Assembly: GCF_016055185.1 (NCBI RefSeq)
Contig: NZ_JAECVR010000002.1
Coordinates: 124,001 to 188,000, forward strand
Reading direction: 5' to 3'
Length of the DNA: 64,000 bases
DNA from: Paenactinomyces guangxiensis
GTDB lineage: Bacteria > Bacillota > Bacilli > Thermoactinomycetales > Thermoactinomycetaceae
Shown piece after piece: positions 9,689 through 18,830 of this stretch. The notes under the pieces were generated by a model that worked only from the letters and a program-made list of their open reading frames with translations, was not told where the DNA came from and searched no databases. Both the position numbers and the translations under genes were made by a program. Within the stretch, counting starts at the first letter, position 1. Every line of letters starts with the position of its first letter.

Positions 9689-11146
9689 ATGTGTAGTTCT
9701 CTAGGTTCAATTGGAGAGCTTTTATTACAAAGCGTCGAGCGTTATCCAAATAAAGTAGCTGTAAAATCGAAGCGAAAACAGTTGACTTATACCGAATTGT
9801 TACAAGAAATTGCTAACATACAAGCAGTATTGAAAGGCTTAGTAAGACCAGGAGATGTTGTTGCTTTACAATTGCCAAATTCAATTGAATATATTGCTGC
9901 ATACTTTGCGACATCTTTGTTGGGAGCCACCATATTCCCTGTATACTGGAAAGTTGCAAGAGATGAAGTGTTGACTATTTGTAACTATGTAGGAGCGGTG
10001 GTGCTTTTAACAAATAAAGTTATTATACAGAAGTATAAAGGAACAGATTTATTTTGCCTGGATGTGACTTCTATCAGTCGTAAATCTTTTACTTCCTTAC
10101 ATGTTGAGCCTGGTTCCTTATCCCAACCGGCGATCCTCTTACAAACTTCTGGTACAACATCCAAACCAAAAGTGGTCGCTTTATCGCATGAAAATCTAAT
10201 AAGCAATGTAATTGCTCATTGTCATTCACTTGGGCTAACACCAGACGATCGGGTTCTTATTGCTCTCCCGTTTCCTTTTGGGTATTGTAATACCTCTCAA
10301 TTACTCAGTCATATTTATTTGGGAGGAACGATTAGTATATTACCAGAACCATTTTTGCCTAATCAATTAATAAAGCAGATAAAGGAAGACCATATTACAG
10401 TATTTACAGCCGTACCCACTATGTTATTGATGCTAGAAAAGGCTATTCGTAAGTCGTACATGCTAGAAAACCTTCGAATGATTTGCTTTGGTGGTGGTAT
10501 GCTACCACAGTTCACATTAAAAAAATTAATAGAGCGTTTTTCCCGAGTGCAATTTGTTCAAACTTACGGTCAGACAGAAGCAGGACCACGGATTAGCAGT
10601 GCATTCTTAACATCAAACTTTTCGGTTAGTGATGTTGGTTTACCGATTCCAGGAGTTGAAATACAAATTTGTTCTGAAGACGGTAAACCCGTTCCTATCG
10701 AGGAGATAGGGCAAATAACAGTTAAAAGCCCTAGTGTCATGATTGGTTATTATAAGAATGCTGAAGAAACGGCGAGAGTACTCAAAAATGGTTGGCTGCA
10801 AACAGGTGATATTGGATATTTGGATAAAGATGGACATCTGCATGTAACCGGGCGACTGAAAAATGTAATAAAAACCAGAGGAATACAAATTCACCCGGAA
10901 GAAATCGAGCAGTTCATTGCTGAACGATTTCCAGTTTCTCGTGTTCTGGTTAAAGGATCCTCTTCATCATTACATGGAGAGGTACCAGTAGCATATTTAG
11001 AACCACAACCTGAAGCTGTGATTGATGCTAATGCCGTAATTGCTGTTTGTCGTCAGTATTTATCTCCCTATAAAGTACCACATGAAATAAAACTGGTTAA
11101 AAACCTGGAAACAACATTCACCGGAAAAATACGCCGATATATTTGA
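9689..11146 (+). CDS. AMP-dependent acyl/aryl ligase (ANL superfamily)
   Basis: 485-residue adenylate-forming ligase with all core motifs: P-loop TSGTTSKPK near 153, YGQTEAGPR near 290, GWLQTGDIGY near 370, hinge GRLKNVIKTRG, and the C-terminal catalytic Lys in TFTGKIRRY at about 480. Family members activate a carboxylate as the acyl-AMP and pass it to CoA or a carrier-protein thiol. It starts 10 bp after the SDR gene and next to a free carrier protein, so loading of that carrier is the simplest role. GTGAGGTG is a few bases before the ATG. Substrate unknown. Confidence 0.87.
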   Translation: MCSSLGSIGELLLQSVERYPNKVAVKSKRKQLTYTELLQEIANIQAVLKGLVRPGDVVALQLPNSIEYIAAYFATSLLGATIFPVYWKVARDEVLTICNYVGAVVLLTNKVIIQKYKGTDLFCLDVTSISRKSFTSLHVEPGSLSQPAILLQTSGTTSKPKVVALSHENLISNVIAHCHSLGLTPDDRVLIALPFPFGYCNTSQLLSHIYLGGTISILPEPFLPNQLIKQIKEDHITVFTAVPTMLLMLEKAIRKSYMLENLRMICFGGGMLPQFTLKKLIERFSRVQFVQTYGQTEAGPRISSAFLTSNFSVSDVGLPIPGVEIQICSEDGKPVPIEEIGQITVKSPSVMIGYYKNAEETARVLKNGWLQTGDIGYLDKDGHLHVTGRLKNVIKTRGIQIHPEEIEQFIAERFPVSRVLVKGSSSSLHGEVPVAYLEPQPEAVIDANAVIAVCRQYLSPYKVPHEIKLVKNLETTFTGKIRRYI

Positions 11147-11173
11147 GCGTTCCTGCAGGGGGAAGTTAAAAAG

Positions 11174-12043
11174 ATGTTTGTCTATCGTTTTGGTCCTTTT
11201 TTTGTTAAGGTGATTTTTCCGTCTGGTACAGTTGATCTTGAAAAAAAGGCAAAAAGATGGTATAAGCATGTTTTGGTTGATCATGTTACTACAATTGACC
11301 ATGTAAGTTATTTATCTCGCTGGGATTTATGTCCAGATCTTATCCCGCCCACAGAAGATAGAATACTGTGGCAAGAGACAAAATTGGAATTACAGTCAAT
11401 TTTTAATATTAATTTGTGGGGTAGTTGGAATCCAGATAGTTTTGATGCTAATTTACAATTGCAAGGGGGATGCAGGTTAGATAGTCACACTCATTTTAAA
11501 ATGTGGGAATTTGTGCAACGTATAAGTTTATATCCGAAAATAGTTAATTCTCGTGCCTTTATGTTGCATTGTGTTGCTTTACTGATAAATGGTAAAGTTT
11601 CCTTGTTTATGGGGCCGAGCGGAGCCGGGAAATCAACTATTGCAGAGAAAGCTATCGAAAGTGGATACCAAGTATTGACTGATGATACAGCTCTACTCAT
11701 GTTTGATAGCCAGGATCAGCTAACCGCTTGGGCGACTCCCTATCCTTCTAAATCAGGTCTTATAGGTTTAGCAGGCAGTTTCCCTGTTAGCAGGTTCTAT
11801 GTGCTGAAACATTCTCCACAAGTGGAAATTAAACCGCTTCCAAGAAATATATTTGCTCGTTCTTTATTAGAACGCATATTTGAAACTCAATACTCTTCAC
11901 ATGTTTTTGGATTTAAATCGAAAGGATTAGGAAAGGATGTATTTCAGAAGATTTATCACTTTGCGAACCTGGTAACTAAGAAGTATACCGCTGAACAATT
12001 CGGATTTAGCTTAGATACAACTTTGAAGGATATTTTTGAATAG
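11174..12043 (+). CDS. HPr kinase-like P-loop protein
   Basis: 289-residue protein whose core matches HPr kinase C-terminal domains: Walker A GPSGAGKST near residue 148, followed by VLTDDTALL. It lacks the N-terminal domain and the C-terminal catalytic signature of true HprK. Such truncated homologues occur in peptide natural-product clusters, especially lasso peptide clusters (paeninodin-type kinases that phosphorylate a C-terminal Ser). No lasso cyclase or protease genes are visible here. It probably phosphorylates a small molecule or peptide hydroxyl group. AGGGGGAAG precedes the ATG. Confidence 0.78.
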   Translation: MFVYRFGPFFVKVIFPSGTVDLEKKAKRWYKHVLVDHVTTIDHVSYLSRWDLCPDLIPPTEDRILWQETKLELQSIFNINLWGSWNPDSFDANLQLQGGCRLDSHTHFKMWEFVQRISLYPKIVNSRAFMLHCVALLINGKVSLFMGPSGAGKSTIAEKAIESGYQVLTDDTALLMFDSQDQLTAWATPYPSKSGLIGLAGSFPVSRFYVLKHSPQVEIKPLPRNIFARSLLERIFETQYSSHVFGFKSKGLGKDVFQKIYHFANLVTKKYTAEQFGFSLDTTLKDIFE

Positions 12044-12060
12044 ACAAAGGAGAAGGTGAC

Positions 12061-12567
12061 ATGATATATGTTAATGTGCGTGCGTTGATCGAACGTACAA
12101 GTGATGGAAAACGAGAAATCCTATTACAGATTCGTGACCGGGAAGGTGAATTTGAAGCATTAGAGTTGCCCGGAGGACAGATAGAAGAGTTCGAATCATT
12201 ACTACAAGGGCTACGCCGTGAAGTGTTTGAAGAGACAGGTTTACAGATTAAAACTATTGTTGGAAGTGAAACCTATATAACAACATCGCAGTCAGACTCA
12301 AATGTGGAATGTATCAGCCCATTTGCTGTTTACCAAACCATTTACGGACCTGTTGATTCAATGGGAGTATATTTCCGCTGTACTGCTGAGGGGGATCTTT
12401 TTAAGCGTGGAGATGGTTCAAAGGATGCGCGTTGGGTAGACATCAAAGAAGTTCAACGCTTAATAGGAGAGACACCAGAAGTATTTTCATGGGTTGACCT
12501 CGCAGGTTTAAAGCGTTATATAGCATTCTTGGAAACAGAGGGAAAATATATAGGAGTTGATGAATAA
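12061..12567 (+). CDS. Nudix hydrolase
   Basis: 168-residue Nudix protein. The box GGQIEEF...REVFEETGL spans residues about 38-60 and has the full Gx5Ex7REUxEExGU pattern for the metal site. It hydrolyses a nucleoside diphosphate linked to another group; which one cannot be told. A strong AAAGGAGAAGGTG precedes the ATG. Its stop codon overlaps the next start (TAATG), so it is translationally coupled to the methyltransferase. In this cluster it may clean up a nucleotide by-product or process an adenylated or nucleotidylated intermediate. Confidence 0.87.
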   Translation: MIYVNVRALIERTSDGKREILLQIRDREGEFEALELPGGQIEEFESLLQGLRREVFEETGLQIKTIVGSETYITTSQSDSNVECISPFAVYQTIYGPVDSMGVYFRCTAEGDLFKRGDGSKDARWVDIKEVQRLIGETPEVFSWVDLAGLKRYIAFLETEGKYIGVDE

Positions 12568-13409
12568 TGAGTAATATAGTTAAACAAACAATAGAATATT
12601 TTTCGAAAAAAGCTAGTCAATATGATCTTGTTGAAAGTCAAAACTATTGGAGACTGTCTGATAAATTGTTATGGGAAATATTTAATCGTATGATTCTCTC
12701 TAAACTACCTTCCAATTTTGTTTTCTTTGACGCTGGTGGTGGAACTGGGCGCTGGTCGTTAAAAATTTTGGAAGAATATCCAGAGGCAAAAGGATTTACC
12801 TATGACATATCAGAAGACATGCTCAATCAGGCTCGTCTTAAACAAAAGAAGCATCAATTATATGATCGATGGGAAATTCGTCAAGGTGACCTTCACCATA
12901 TAGAAGGAATAAAAAAGGAGTCAGTAGATGTTTGTTTTAATTTTCACAATGTAATTGGCTTTGTTGAAAATCCGTCTCTCGTAATTTCCAAGCTTAATGA
13001 TTTGGTAAAACCAGGAGGCTTTATGGTAACCTTAGCTCCAAATCTCTATCATGCAATATACTTCAATTTATCACTAGGTAAGATAGAGGAAGCGATAAAG
13101 GCTGTTAAAGGCAAAGGACGATTTACAGAAGATATGCCATATATCCATTTGTTTTCACCAGAACAATTACGAAACATATATACGAAGAACAATTTAAAAA
13201 TCGAAAAATTAGTGGGGTTCCCATCATTCATTTATCCCGGGTTTCAGGAAACACAATTAACAGGTGAAACACAAAAGATAGCAGATATTTTATCGGTTTC
13301 TGACCTGTTTGAGCGTGTTTTTGAACTTGAATTACAGTTTATGTCAGACGAAGCAACTGTTGCTCGAGGAAACAATCTGTTTATTATTGGTAGGAAGAAT
13401 GAGGGATAG
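12567..13409 (+). CDS. class I SAM-dependent methyltransferase
   Basis: 280-residue methyltransferase. Motif I is FFDAGGGTGRW near residue 55, a second acidic loop is FTYDIS, and FNFHNVIGFVENP covers the motif IV region. The fold is the UbiE/small-molecule type, without extra domains. The ATG overlaps the stop of the Nudix gene (TAATG). Probably methylates the cluster product or an intermediate on O, N or C. The last gene of the run before a 500-bp gap. Confidence 0.87.
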   Translation: MSNIVKQTIEYFSKKASQYDLVESQNYWRLSDKLLWEIFNRMILSKLPSNFVFFDAGGGTGRWSLKILEEYPEAKGFTYDISEDMLNQARLKQKKHQLYDRWEIRQGDLHHIEGIKKESVDVCFNFHNVIGFVENPSLVISKLNDLVKPGGFMVTLAPNLYHAIYFNLSLGKIEEAIKAVKGKGRFTEDMPYIHLFSPEQLRNIYTKNNLKIEKLVGFPSFIYPGFQETQLTGETQKIADILSVSDLFERVFELELQFMSDEATVARGNNLFIIGRKNEG

Positions 13410-13894
13410 ATTGTGTCTCCTGTCTCTTTGTAAAATTTTCATTGTCCGCTGTTTGTTGGTAACAAAGAAGCATTTTTTCCCAAGCTTGGTGTTATCTCAT
13501 TTCGTCTCACCATGATGCAGTCCACCTTGTAAGTATTAATAACTCTTATTGTAACAACTACTAAGAATATTTACCAGACACGCCCTAGTGCTACAGTTGT
13601 ATCATAAAAATTGATATCCAAGAGTTTGATAAAACCAGCTATATTTCAATGAATCTATTGCGAAGATCACTGAAATCAGCGGGAAAAATATCTATCTTCT
13701 ACTCAAGCACAACTGTAGTACTAGTCAAATCACGGGAACAGTGAAATTTTTACGATTCCTGGGGGCAAGATCTACAACAGTTTATAGGCTTTTATTGAGG
13801 ATTGAGACCTCTAATTTATGAAACATTCTTTAAACCGGGATTAAATCTCAAATATAAAGAAAACGAGATTAAGTGAGAGAAACTTAATTTATAG
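13410..13894. other. intergenic region with a MITE-like element and a coding fragment
   Basis: About 490 bp without an intact gene. It holds the inverted-repeat element listed at 13585-13724. Downstream, bases about 13797-13872 encode a 20-odd residue open fragment ending at a TGA (contains ETFFKPGLNLKY), which I could not assign. No clear promoter was found for the next gene. Confidence 0.5.
13585..13724. mobile_element. MITE-like element with 16-bp terminal inverted repeats
   Basis: CTAGTGCTACAGTTGT at 13585-13600 is matched by the inverted ACAACTGTAGTACTAG at 13709-13724 (15 of 16 positions). The 140-bp unit has no gene; its interior holds a short open stretch that may be a transposase fragment. 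A third copy of the terminus is at 28021. I could not confirm a target-site duplication. Confidence 0.55.
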
Positions 13895-13908
13895 AAGGAG
13901 GAAAATAA

Positions 13909-14940
13909 ATGGCTAATAATTTTGAATTAATAAGACCGAAGAAATATTGGAAAAATACCTCTACTCACTATTTGAATGTAATTAATGATTCGTGGTACAA
14001 GTCTTTAGTAGAAGTGCAAGATTTGATAAATTACTATACTGTCGAATTTTATAAGGAGAAAGATATTAAAACTTTATTCTTGCCTATCACAACTGGTTCC
14101 ATTTCTAGTCCTATGGGACTTGGAAGTGATTCACTGCCTGTTAGTGTGGAAATGTTTGGCATTAAATCCTATCTTGCTGATTCGATGCAATTCATGTTGG
14201 AGTATGGATGTCGCTTGTTTGAAAATGGATGCTATTACATTATGCCCTCCTTTCGAGGAGAATTACCGGATCATAGGCATTTGTGTCAGTTTTACCATAG
14301 TGAGGCGGAAATACCGGGAGGTTTGGATGATGTAATTCAATTAGTTGAAGAATATATATCGTTTCTAAGTAGGAAAATTCTTAATGATTTTGGAGATAAG
14401 CTTTTAAATATTAATGGGAGTAATAGACATATTGAGAAGATGGCCTATTTACAAGAGCCGCTTCCAAGAATTACTCTTGATGAAGCGGTAAATATTCTGG
14501 AAGATTCTGATGAATATGTTGATAAACACTCAGCAGGATTTAAAAGTATTAATAGTAAGGGTGAACTGAAGCTCATTTCAATGTTTGGTGGAGCAGTTTG
14601 GTTGACACACTTTGATCATCTTTCTGTTCCTTTCTATCAAAAGTTTGATTCTGTTGACCAATCAAAAGCGCTGAATGCAGATTTATTAATGGGAATTGGT
14701 GAGCTGGTGGGTTCTGGAGAAAGGCACGAAACGAGTCAGGATTTAATCAAAGCCCTTAATTTTCATAAGGTTCCTCTTAAAAACTACAAATGGTATAAAG
14801 ATATGAAAGAAAATTATCCCTTAAAAACCTCAGGCTTTGGTATGGGAATAGAAAGGTTTATATTGTGGCTTTTCAATCATAATGATATTAGGGATTGCGA
14901 AGTGCTACCAAGGATAAATGGGAAAAATATTTTACCTTAA
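13909..14940 (+). CDS. AsnRS-like class II synthetase paralogue without anticodon-binding domain
   Basis: 343-residue protein that looks like the catalytic domain of asparaginyl-tRNA synthetase. The motif 2 region PSFRGELPDHRHLCQFYHSE is near 115, GELVGSGERH near 265, and motif 3 GFGMGIERF near 309, with the ATP Arg retained. It lacks the N-terminal OB-fold domain of about 110 residues that reads the anticodon, so it is unlikely to charge tRNA normally. Known domain-lost paralogues include archaeal-type asparagine synthetase and SerRS-like ligases that load amino acids on carrier proteins. With two free carrier proteins nearby, aminoacyl transfer to a carrier or a small molecule is plausible (inference). 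AGGAGG precedes the ATG. Confidence 0.8.
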   Translation: MANNFELIRPKKYWKNTSTHYLNVINDSWYKSLVEVQDLINYYTVEFYKEKDIKTLFLPITTGSISSPMGLGSDSLPVSVEMFGIKSYLADSMQFMLEYGCRLFENGCYYIMPSFRGELPDHRHLCQFYHSEAEIPGGLDDVIQLVEEYISFLSRKILNDFGDKLLNINGSNRHIEKMAYLQEPLPRITLDEAVNILEDSDEYVDKHSAGFKSINSKGELKLISMFGGAVWLTHFDHLSVPFYQKFDSVDQSKALNADLLMGIGELVGSGERHETSQDLIKALNFHKVPLKNYKWYKDMKENYPLKTSGFGMGIERFILWLFNHNDIRDCEVLPRINGKNILP

Positions 14941-15170
14941 TACCAGGCCCTCTTCTACAGGGGGCTTAACAGGGTTTTCGGCAGCTATATGGGATCAAAG
15001 TGAAAGCAGATGCAAGACCTGATAATAAAGTTGATTTTTAATTTATGGAATGGGCTGTAAGTGAATAGTCATTGATTGCATTGATAAGAATTAGACCCGA
15101 ATTAGGCTTAATAATATGCTATATTCAACGTTTACAAATTGATTACAGAGATTTATGGAGGGATCAGTTA

Positions 15171-16343
15171 ATGAATGAGTTAAAAGCTGAAGAAAAATTA
15201 ATTTTGAGTTTAATAAAGTTGGAATTAACAGATAGTGAAGTAGAGTCAGTAGAAAAAAACTTTATTAGCAAGCGGTTGAACTGGGGTTATATAGCTAGAT
15301 GGATGTTTGAACATAGAGTAGCAATGGTGGTTTATAAAAATCTGTTGAAATACAATTGGGCAAACCGTATTCCGGGAAAGTGGAGACATTTATTCGAATA
15401 CTACTATTTAGCAAATAGAGAAAGAAACAAGTATATATATGAGGCGATTACACCGGTCTTAAATGATCTATATGAAAATAAAGTCCATTGTATTGCATTA
15501 AAAGGATTGTTTTTAAACCATATGGTTTACAACGATTTAGGATTAAGACAAAGTAAAGACATTGACCTATTTTTTCCGGAAGATGAATTAGCTTTGGCGA
15601 CGGATATCATTTTGAAACACGGTTTTATTCAGGGAGAAATAGACAGGAATAATGGACAAATTATAAAAGCGACAAGGAAAGAGAAAATTTTTAGGAAAAT
15701 GATATCTCATGAGTTGATTTCATTTATCAAGAAAACAAACAATCAATTTTGTGAGTATATAGAAATCGATGTACAGTATGATATTTTTTCACATGCAAAG
15801 CGTCTGAGAGTTCCATTTAACACAGAAGTTTTACATAGTTCGGCTAAGTTGTTAGAAATAAATAAGGGTAAAGGGAGATGTTATCAATTTAAGGAGGAGT
15901 ATAATTTATTGCAATTATGTTCCCATTTATATCAAGATTCCGTAATGTTTTATGGGATTTTGCAAAATAAAGATCACGAGTTAAGTAAGTATATGGATAT
16001 ATATGAGTTTGTAAAACATTTTGGCCGAGAGATATCTTGGAATGACTTTTCAGAAGAGCTTATTGAGAATAAAGTGAATCACATTGTATATTTTGCGCTT
16101 GCTCATGCGGAACAGATTTACGGGGTTTTTGTTCCAGAGTTCTTTAGTGAGCGAATTAAACCTAAAGATCTCCAATATTTAAACCAGTTCGGAGTAGAAG
16201 AGAAAAACCCATTAACTTGGACAAAGCCTTTTATAGAGAGAATATTTGATGATAATAAGTGGAAAAAGATTGGTTCTGATACTTCTGCTTTTATCACAGA
16301 ATCTGTTAAAAATTATATGTATCCTTTTAAAAATAAAGATTAA
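15171..16343 (+). CDS. nucleotidyltransferase-family protein (NTP_transf_5 type)
   Basis: 390-residue protein. The segment CIALKGLFLNHMVYNDLGL followed by R...KDIDLFF (residues about 105-135) matches the LKG...R..sDIDLLv signature of the uncharacterised nucleotidyltransferase family PF14907. These proteins recur in lasso peptide and other peptide clusters, where their role is still mostly unsettled. GGAGGG at 15157-15162 lies 8 nt before the ATG at 15171 and decides the start over an earlier in-frame codon at 15072. It is the last gene of the AT-rich cluster. Confidence 0.75.
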   Translation: MNELKAEEKLILSLIKLELTDSEVESVEKNFISKRLNWGYIARWMFEHRVAMVVYKNLLKYNWANRIPGKWRHLFEYYYLANRERNKYIYEAITPVLNDLYENKVHCIALKGLFLNHMVYNDLGLRQSKDIDLFFPEDELALATDIILKHGFIQGEIDRNNGQIIKATRKEKIFRKMISHELISFIKKTNNQFCEYIEIDVQYDIFSHAKRLRVPFNTEVLHSSAKLLEINKGKGRCYQFKEEYNLLQLCSHLYQDSVMFYGILQNKDHELSKYMDIYEFVKHFGREISWNDFSEELIENKVNHIVYFALAHAEQIYGVFVPEFFSERIKPKDLQYLNQFGVEEKNPLTWTKPFIERIFDDNKWKKIGSDTSAFITESVKNYMYPFKNKD

Positions 16344-16483
16344 AATAAATTCTGTGATAGGATGGTTGTTTAAATTTTTGTGAAAAGTAATTTCCCACAG
16401 GCTGTAAGATTATTGAGAAACCTAGTACTATAATATTTTTTTCCTTTAGGTAGACAAAAGGAAAATGATTGGGGCCATCACTG

Positions 16484-16597
16484 ATGACAGCCTATCGCCA
16501 TATCCGGGAACCAAAGTTTCTCTATTATGTGATCCGGGAGAAAAGTCAGGTGTACGATGCGTTAAAACATTTCTTTGGGAACAAACAGGTCAGTTAA
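16484..16597 (+). pseudogene. 37-residue open frame within the repeat copy, probable fragment
   Basis: An ATG-initiated frame of 37 residues beginning MTAYRHIREPKFLYYVIREK. The same protein-level stretch (DPKFLCYVIREKSPIYDAFK) recurs at about 51993-52080 but is frameshifted there, so both descend from a coding sequence. No good ribosome binding site was seen. The family is not recognised. Its stop overlaps the stop of a minus-strand coding remnant. Confidence 0.35.
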
Positions 16598-16750
16598 ACC
16601 CTCCGGATTTGCGGGTTTAACTGAAATAACAAAGTCATCCTGCTTATGGATCTCCGATATGTCGCTTTTTCAAGTATTGACTTGAGAAAGCGATTTTTCT
16701 TCTCTACATCATCATAGGTTGTATATTTCACCAACATATTTCTTTACTGG
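16510..16750 (-). repeat. diverged repeat copy A with degraded recombinase-like tail
   Basis: This stretch is similar along its length to 51993-52240. On the minus strand bases from about 16720 down to 16594 encode DDVEKKNRFLKSILEKA and end in a stop. This resembles the C-terminal tails of large serine recombinases, and copy B encodes a matching KNRLLQSILKKATDRR. No catalytic domain remains. The family assignment is tentative; the homology between the two copies is visible directly. Confidence 0.5.
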
Positions 16751-17099
16751 CAGAGCCGTTGAACAGAGTTGAAAGAAGAATGGTAAATCGTACACCGGCC
16801 ATTCCCGATCTTCTTCGGCATTCGGATTCACCGGCGTATGGTTCGTAATCTGTGTGATTGCTTTCACTGTAAAAAAATATCCTTATATGGCGGTAGATTT
16901 ATTTTATCATAAACTTTGTTTATTGGATATACAAACTTGGCGATGGGATGATATAATGAATTCAACGGCGCACAGAAATCTCGAAATTATTCGGCATTTC
17001 TCCTGCTTTCTGCCCGCCGCGGGTGGAATCTCATGTGTGAGTTTACCCTGTTAAGAATAGTGTTGCAATCTATAATATTTAGTGAACCAGGAGGATAGG

Positions 17100-18605
17100 A
17101 TGATTAAAATAGTAGTAACCGAAAATTCTCCAGTACAATTCAAAAAGAACTGGAAATTTTGTGTTGGAACGGGCAGACTAGGACTTGCCCTTCAAAAGGA
17201 ATACTTGGAACATCTAAAAATAGTAAAAGACGCGATCGGATTTGAATACATCCGGGGACATGGCTTGTTACACGATGATATCGGCATCTACCGTGAAATA
17301 GAAATAGATGGAGAAATTCGTCCCTTCTACAACTTTACTTATATTGATCGAATTTTCGACGCGTATTTGGAGTTAGGGATCCGTCCATTTGTAGAAATAG
17401 GATTTATGCCAAAGCTATTGGCTTCAGGTGACCAAACGATTTTTGAATGGAAAGGGAATGTGACCCCGCCAAAAAACTATGAAAAATGGTCTGATTTAGT
17501 AAAGGCAGTAGTATCCCATTTTGTGGAACGTTATGGACTTGAGGAAGTTTTGAAATGGCCATTCGAAATTTGGAACGAGCCGAATCTAGTAAACTTCTGG
17601 AAAGATGCAGATAAACAAGAGTACTTTAAATTATACAAGGTAACTGCGAATGCTGTGAAGGCGGTACATCCTGACCTCCAGGTTGGCGGACCGGCCATTT
17701 GTGGTGGAGCAGACGAGTGGATTGTCGAGTTTCTTGAATTCTGTGATATAGAGAAAGTGCCGGTTGATTTTGTTTCTCGGCATGCTTATACATCTAAAAA
17801 GCCAAAAAAGATAACGTTTGATTATTACTATCAGGACTTAGTTGAAAATACGGCTATGTTAGCTGAGTTTGAAAAGGTCCGGGGATTAATTGATCAATCT
17901 GCTTTTCCACACTTGCCTCTTCATATAACGGAATACAACACATCTTATAGTCCAATCAATCCAGTGCATGACACGGTGTTAAACGCTGCATACTTAGCTC
18001 GGATTCTCAGCGAAGGAGCAGATTACGTTGATTCGTTCTCCTACTGGACATTTAGCGATGTGTTTGAGGAATTAGGTGTACCAAAGGCCCAGTTCCATGG
18101 GGGATTTGGATTGATCGCTTTAAACGGAATACCAAAGCCGACATTTCATTTGTTCTCCTTCTTCAATTCCTTGGGTGAAGAGCAGCTCTACCGTGATGAA
18201 AATACATTGATTACAAGAAGACGGGATGGCAGTATCGCCTTAGTTGCCTGGAATCTGGTTATGGATAAAGGAACAGGCTTTGAAAAGGAAGTTGAATTTG
18301 AGCTTCCTGTTTCCTTTAATGAGGTTTTTGTAAAACGGCAAACGGTTGATGAAAATCACGCAAATCCGTGGAGAACATGGCAGGAGATGGGGCGTCCAAG
18401 ATTTCCTGATAAAACCAGCGTAGAAACCTTACGCCAAGTAGCAAAGCCTCTAGTTAGAACATCCAGAATGAAGTCTGTAGGGGGCAAAGTAACATACCGT
18501 GCAACCTTAACAAAAAATGAAGTAACATTAATGGAATTCATTCCTGTTAAGGATGAAACGGATACGTATATTGGTTTAGATGATAGCTTAATAACTTCTT
18601 ATTGA
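17100..18605 (+). CDS. xynB: GH39 beta-xylosidase
   Basis: 501-residue intracellular glycosidase (no signal peptide) that releases xylose from xylo-oligosaccharides. The acid/base is Glu160 in IWNEPN and the nucleophile is Glu278 in HITEYN. These numbers equal those I recall for Geobacillus stearothermophilus XynB1 (E160/E278), supporting both identity and the start. AGGAGG at 17089-17094 lies 5 nt before ATG 17100; an earlier GTG at 17082 overlaps the ribosome binding site and is rejected. It is the first gene of the hemicellulose locus and is followed directly by a terminator. Confidence 0.93.
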   Translation: MIKIVVTENSPVQFKKNWKFCVGTGRLGLALQKEYLEHLKIVKDAIGFEYIRGHGLLHDDIGIYREIEIDGEIRPFYNFTYIDRIFDAYLELGIRPFVEIGFMPKLLASGDQTIFEWKGNVTPPKNYEKWSDLVKAVVSHFVERYGLEEVLKWPFEIWNEPNLVNFWKDADKQEYFKLYKVTANAVKAVHPDLQVGGPAICGGADEWIVEFLEFCDIEKVPVDFVSRHAYTSKKPKKITFDYYYQDLVENTAMLAEFEKVRGLIDQSAFPHLPLHITEYNTSYSPINPVHDTVLNAAYLARILSEGADYVDSFSYWTFSDVFEELGVPKAQFHGGFGLIALNGIPKPTFHLFSFFNSLGEEQLYRDENTLITRRRDGSIALVAWNLVMDKGTGFEKEVEFELPVSFNEVFVKRQTVDENHANPWRTWQEMGRPRFPDKTSVETLRQVAKPLVRTSRMKSVGGKVTYRATLTKNEVTLMEFIPVKDETDTYIGLDDSLITSY

Positions 18606-18609
18606 ACCT

Positions 18610-18637
18610 CCTCCACCTGTAGAGGTGGAGGTTTCTT
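18610..18637 (+). terminator. rho-independent terminator after the GH39 gene
   Basis: A perfect 9-bp stem CCTCCACCT / AGGTGGAGG with a GTAG loop starts 5 bp after the stop codon and is followed by TTTCTT. Confidence 0.8.
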
Positions 18638-18830
18638 ACCATTAGGATAGAAAATGCTTCTGTGTAAGTAAGGGTTTGCCTTACTCACTCAATCGAAAAG
18701 ATTTGGAAGTTATCGTCTCCGTAAGTAAGCAACAGGTACATGGAGTAACAGGGGCGAAACAGACCATCTACTATTAAGAGAGATTAAATATGCTGTTAAA
18801 ATTTTAAATTCCTGTGAAAGGAATGAAATA

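Larger units (their letters stand above)
16344..17088. other. intergenic region with degraded mobile-element sequence
   Basis: About 745 bp. It contains one copy of the diverged repeat described at 16510-16750. A TATAAT at 17071-17076, 23 bp before the GH39 start, may be part of that gene's promoter, but no good -35 box is in place. No intact gene beyond the short open frame at 16484 was found. Confidence 0.45.

Noticed and set aside
9689-11146. NRPS adenylation domain
   Set aside because: It stands alone without a condensation or fused carrier domain; motifs fit general acyl ligases as well as adenylation domains.
13909-14940. Housekeeping asparaginyl-tRNA synthetase
   Set aside because: The anticodon-binding domain is missing and the gene lies within a biosynthetic cluster.
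16854-17054. 66-residue frame before the GH39 gene
   Set aside because: No ribosome binding site and in-frame content looks like decayed non-coding DNA.
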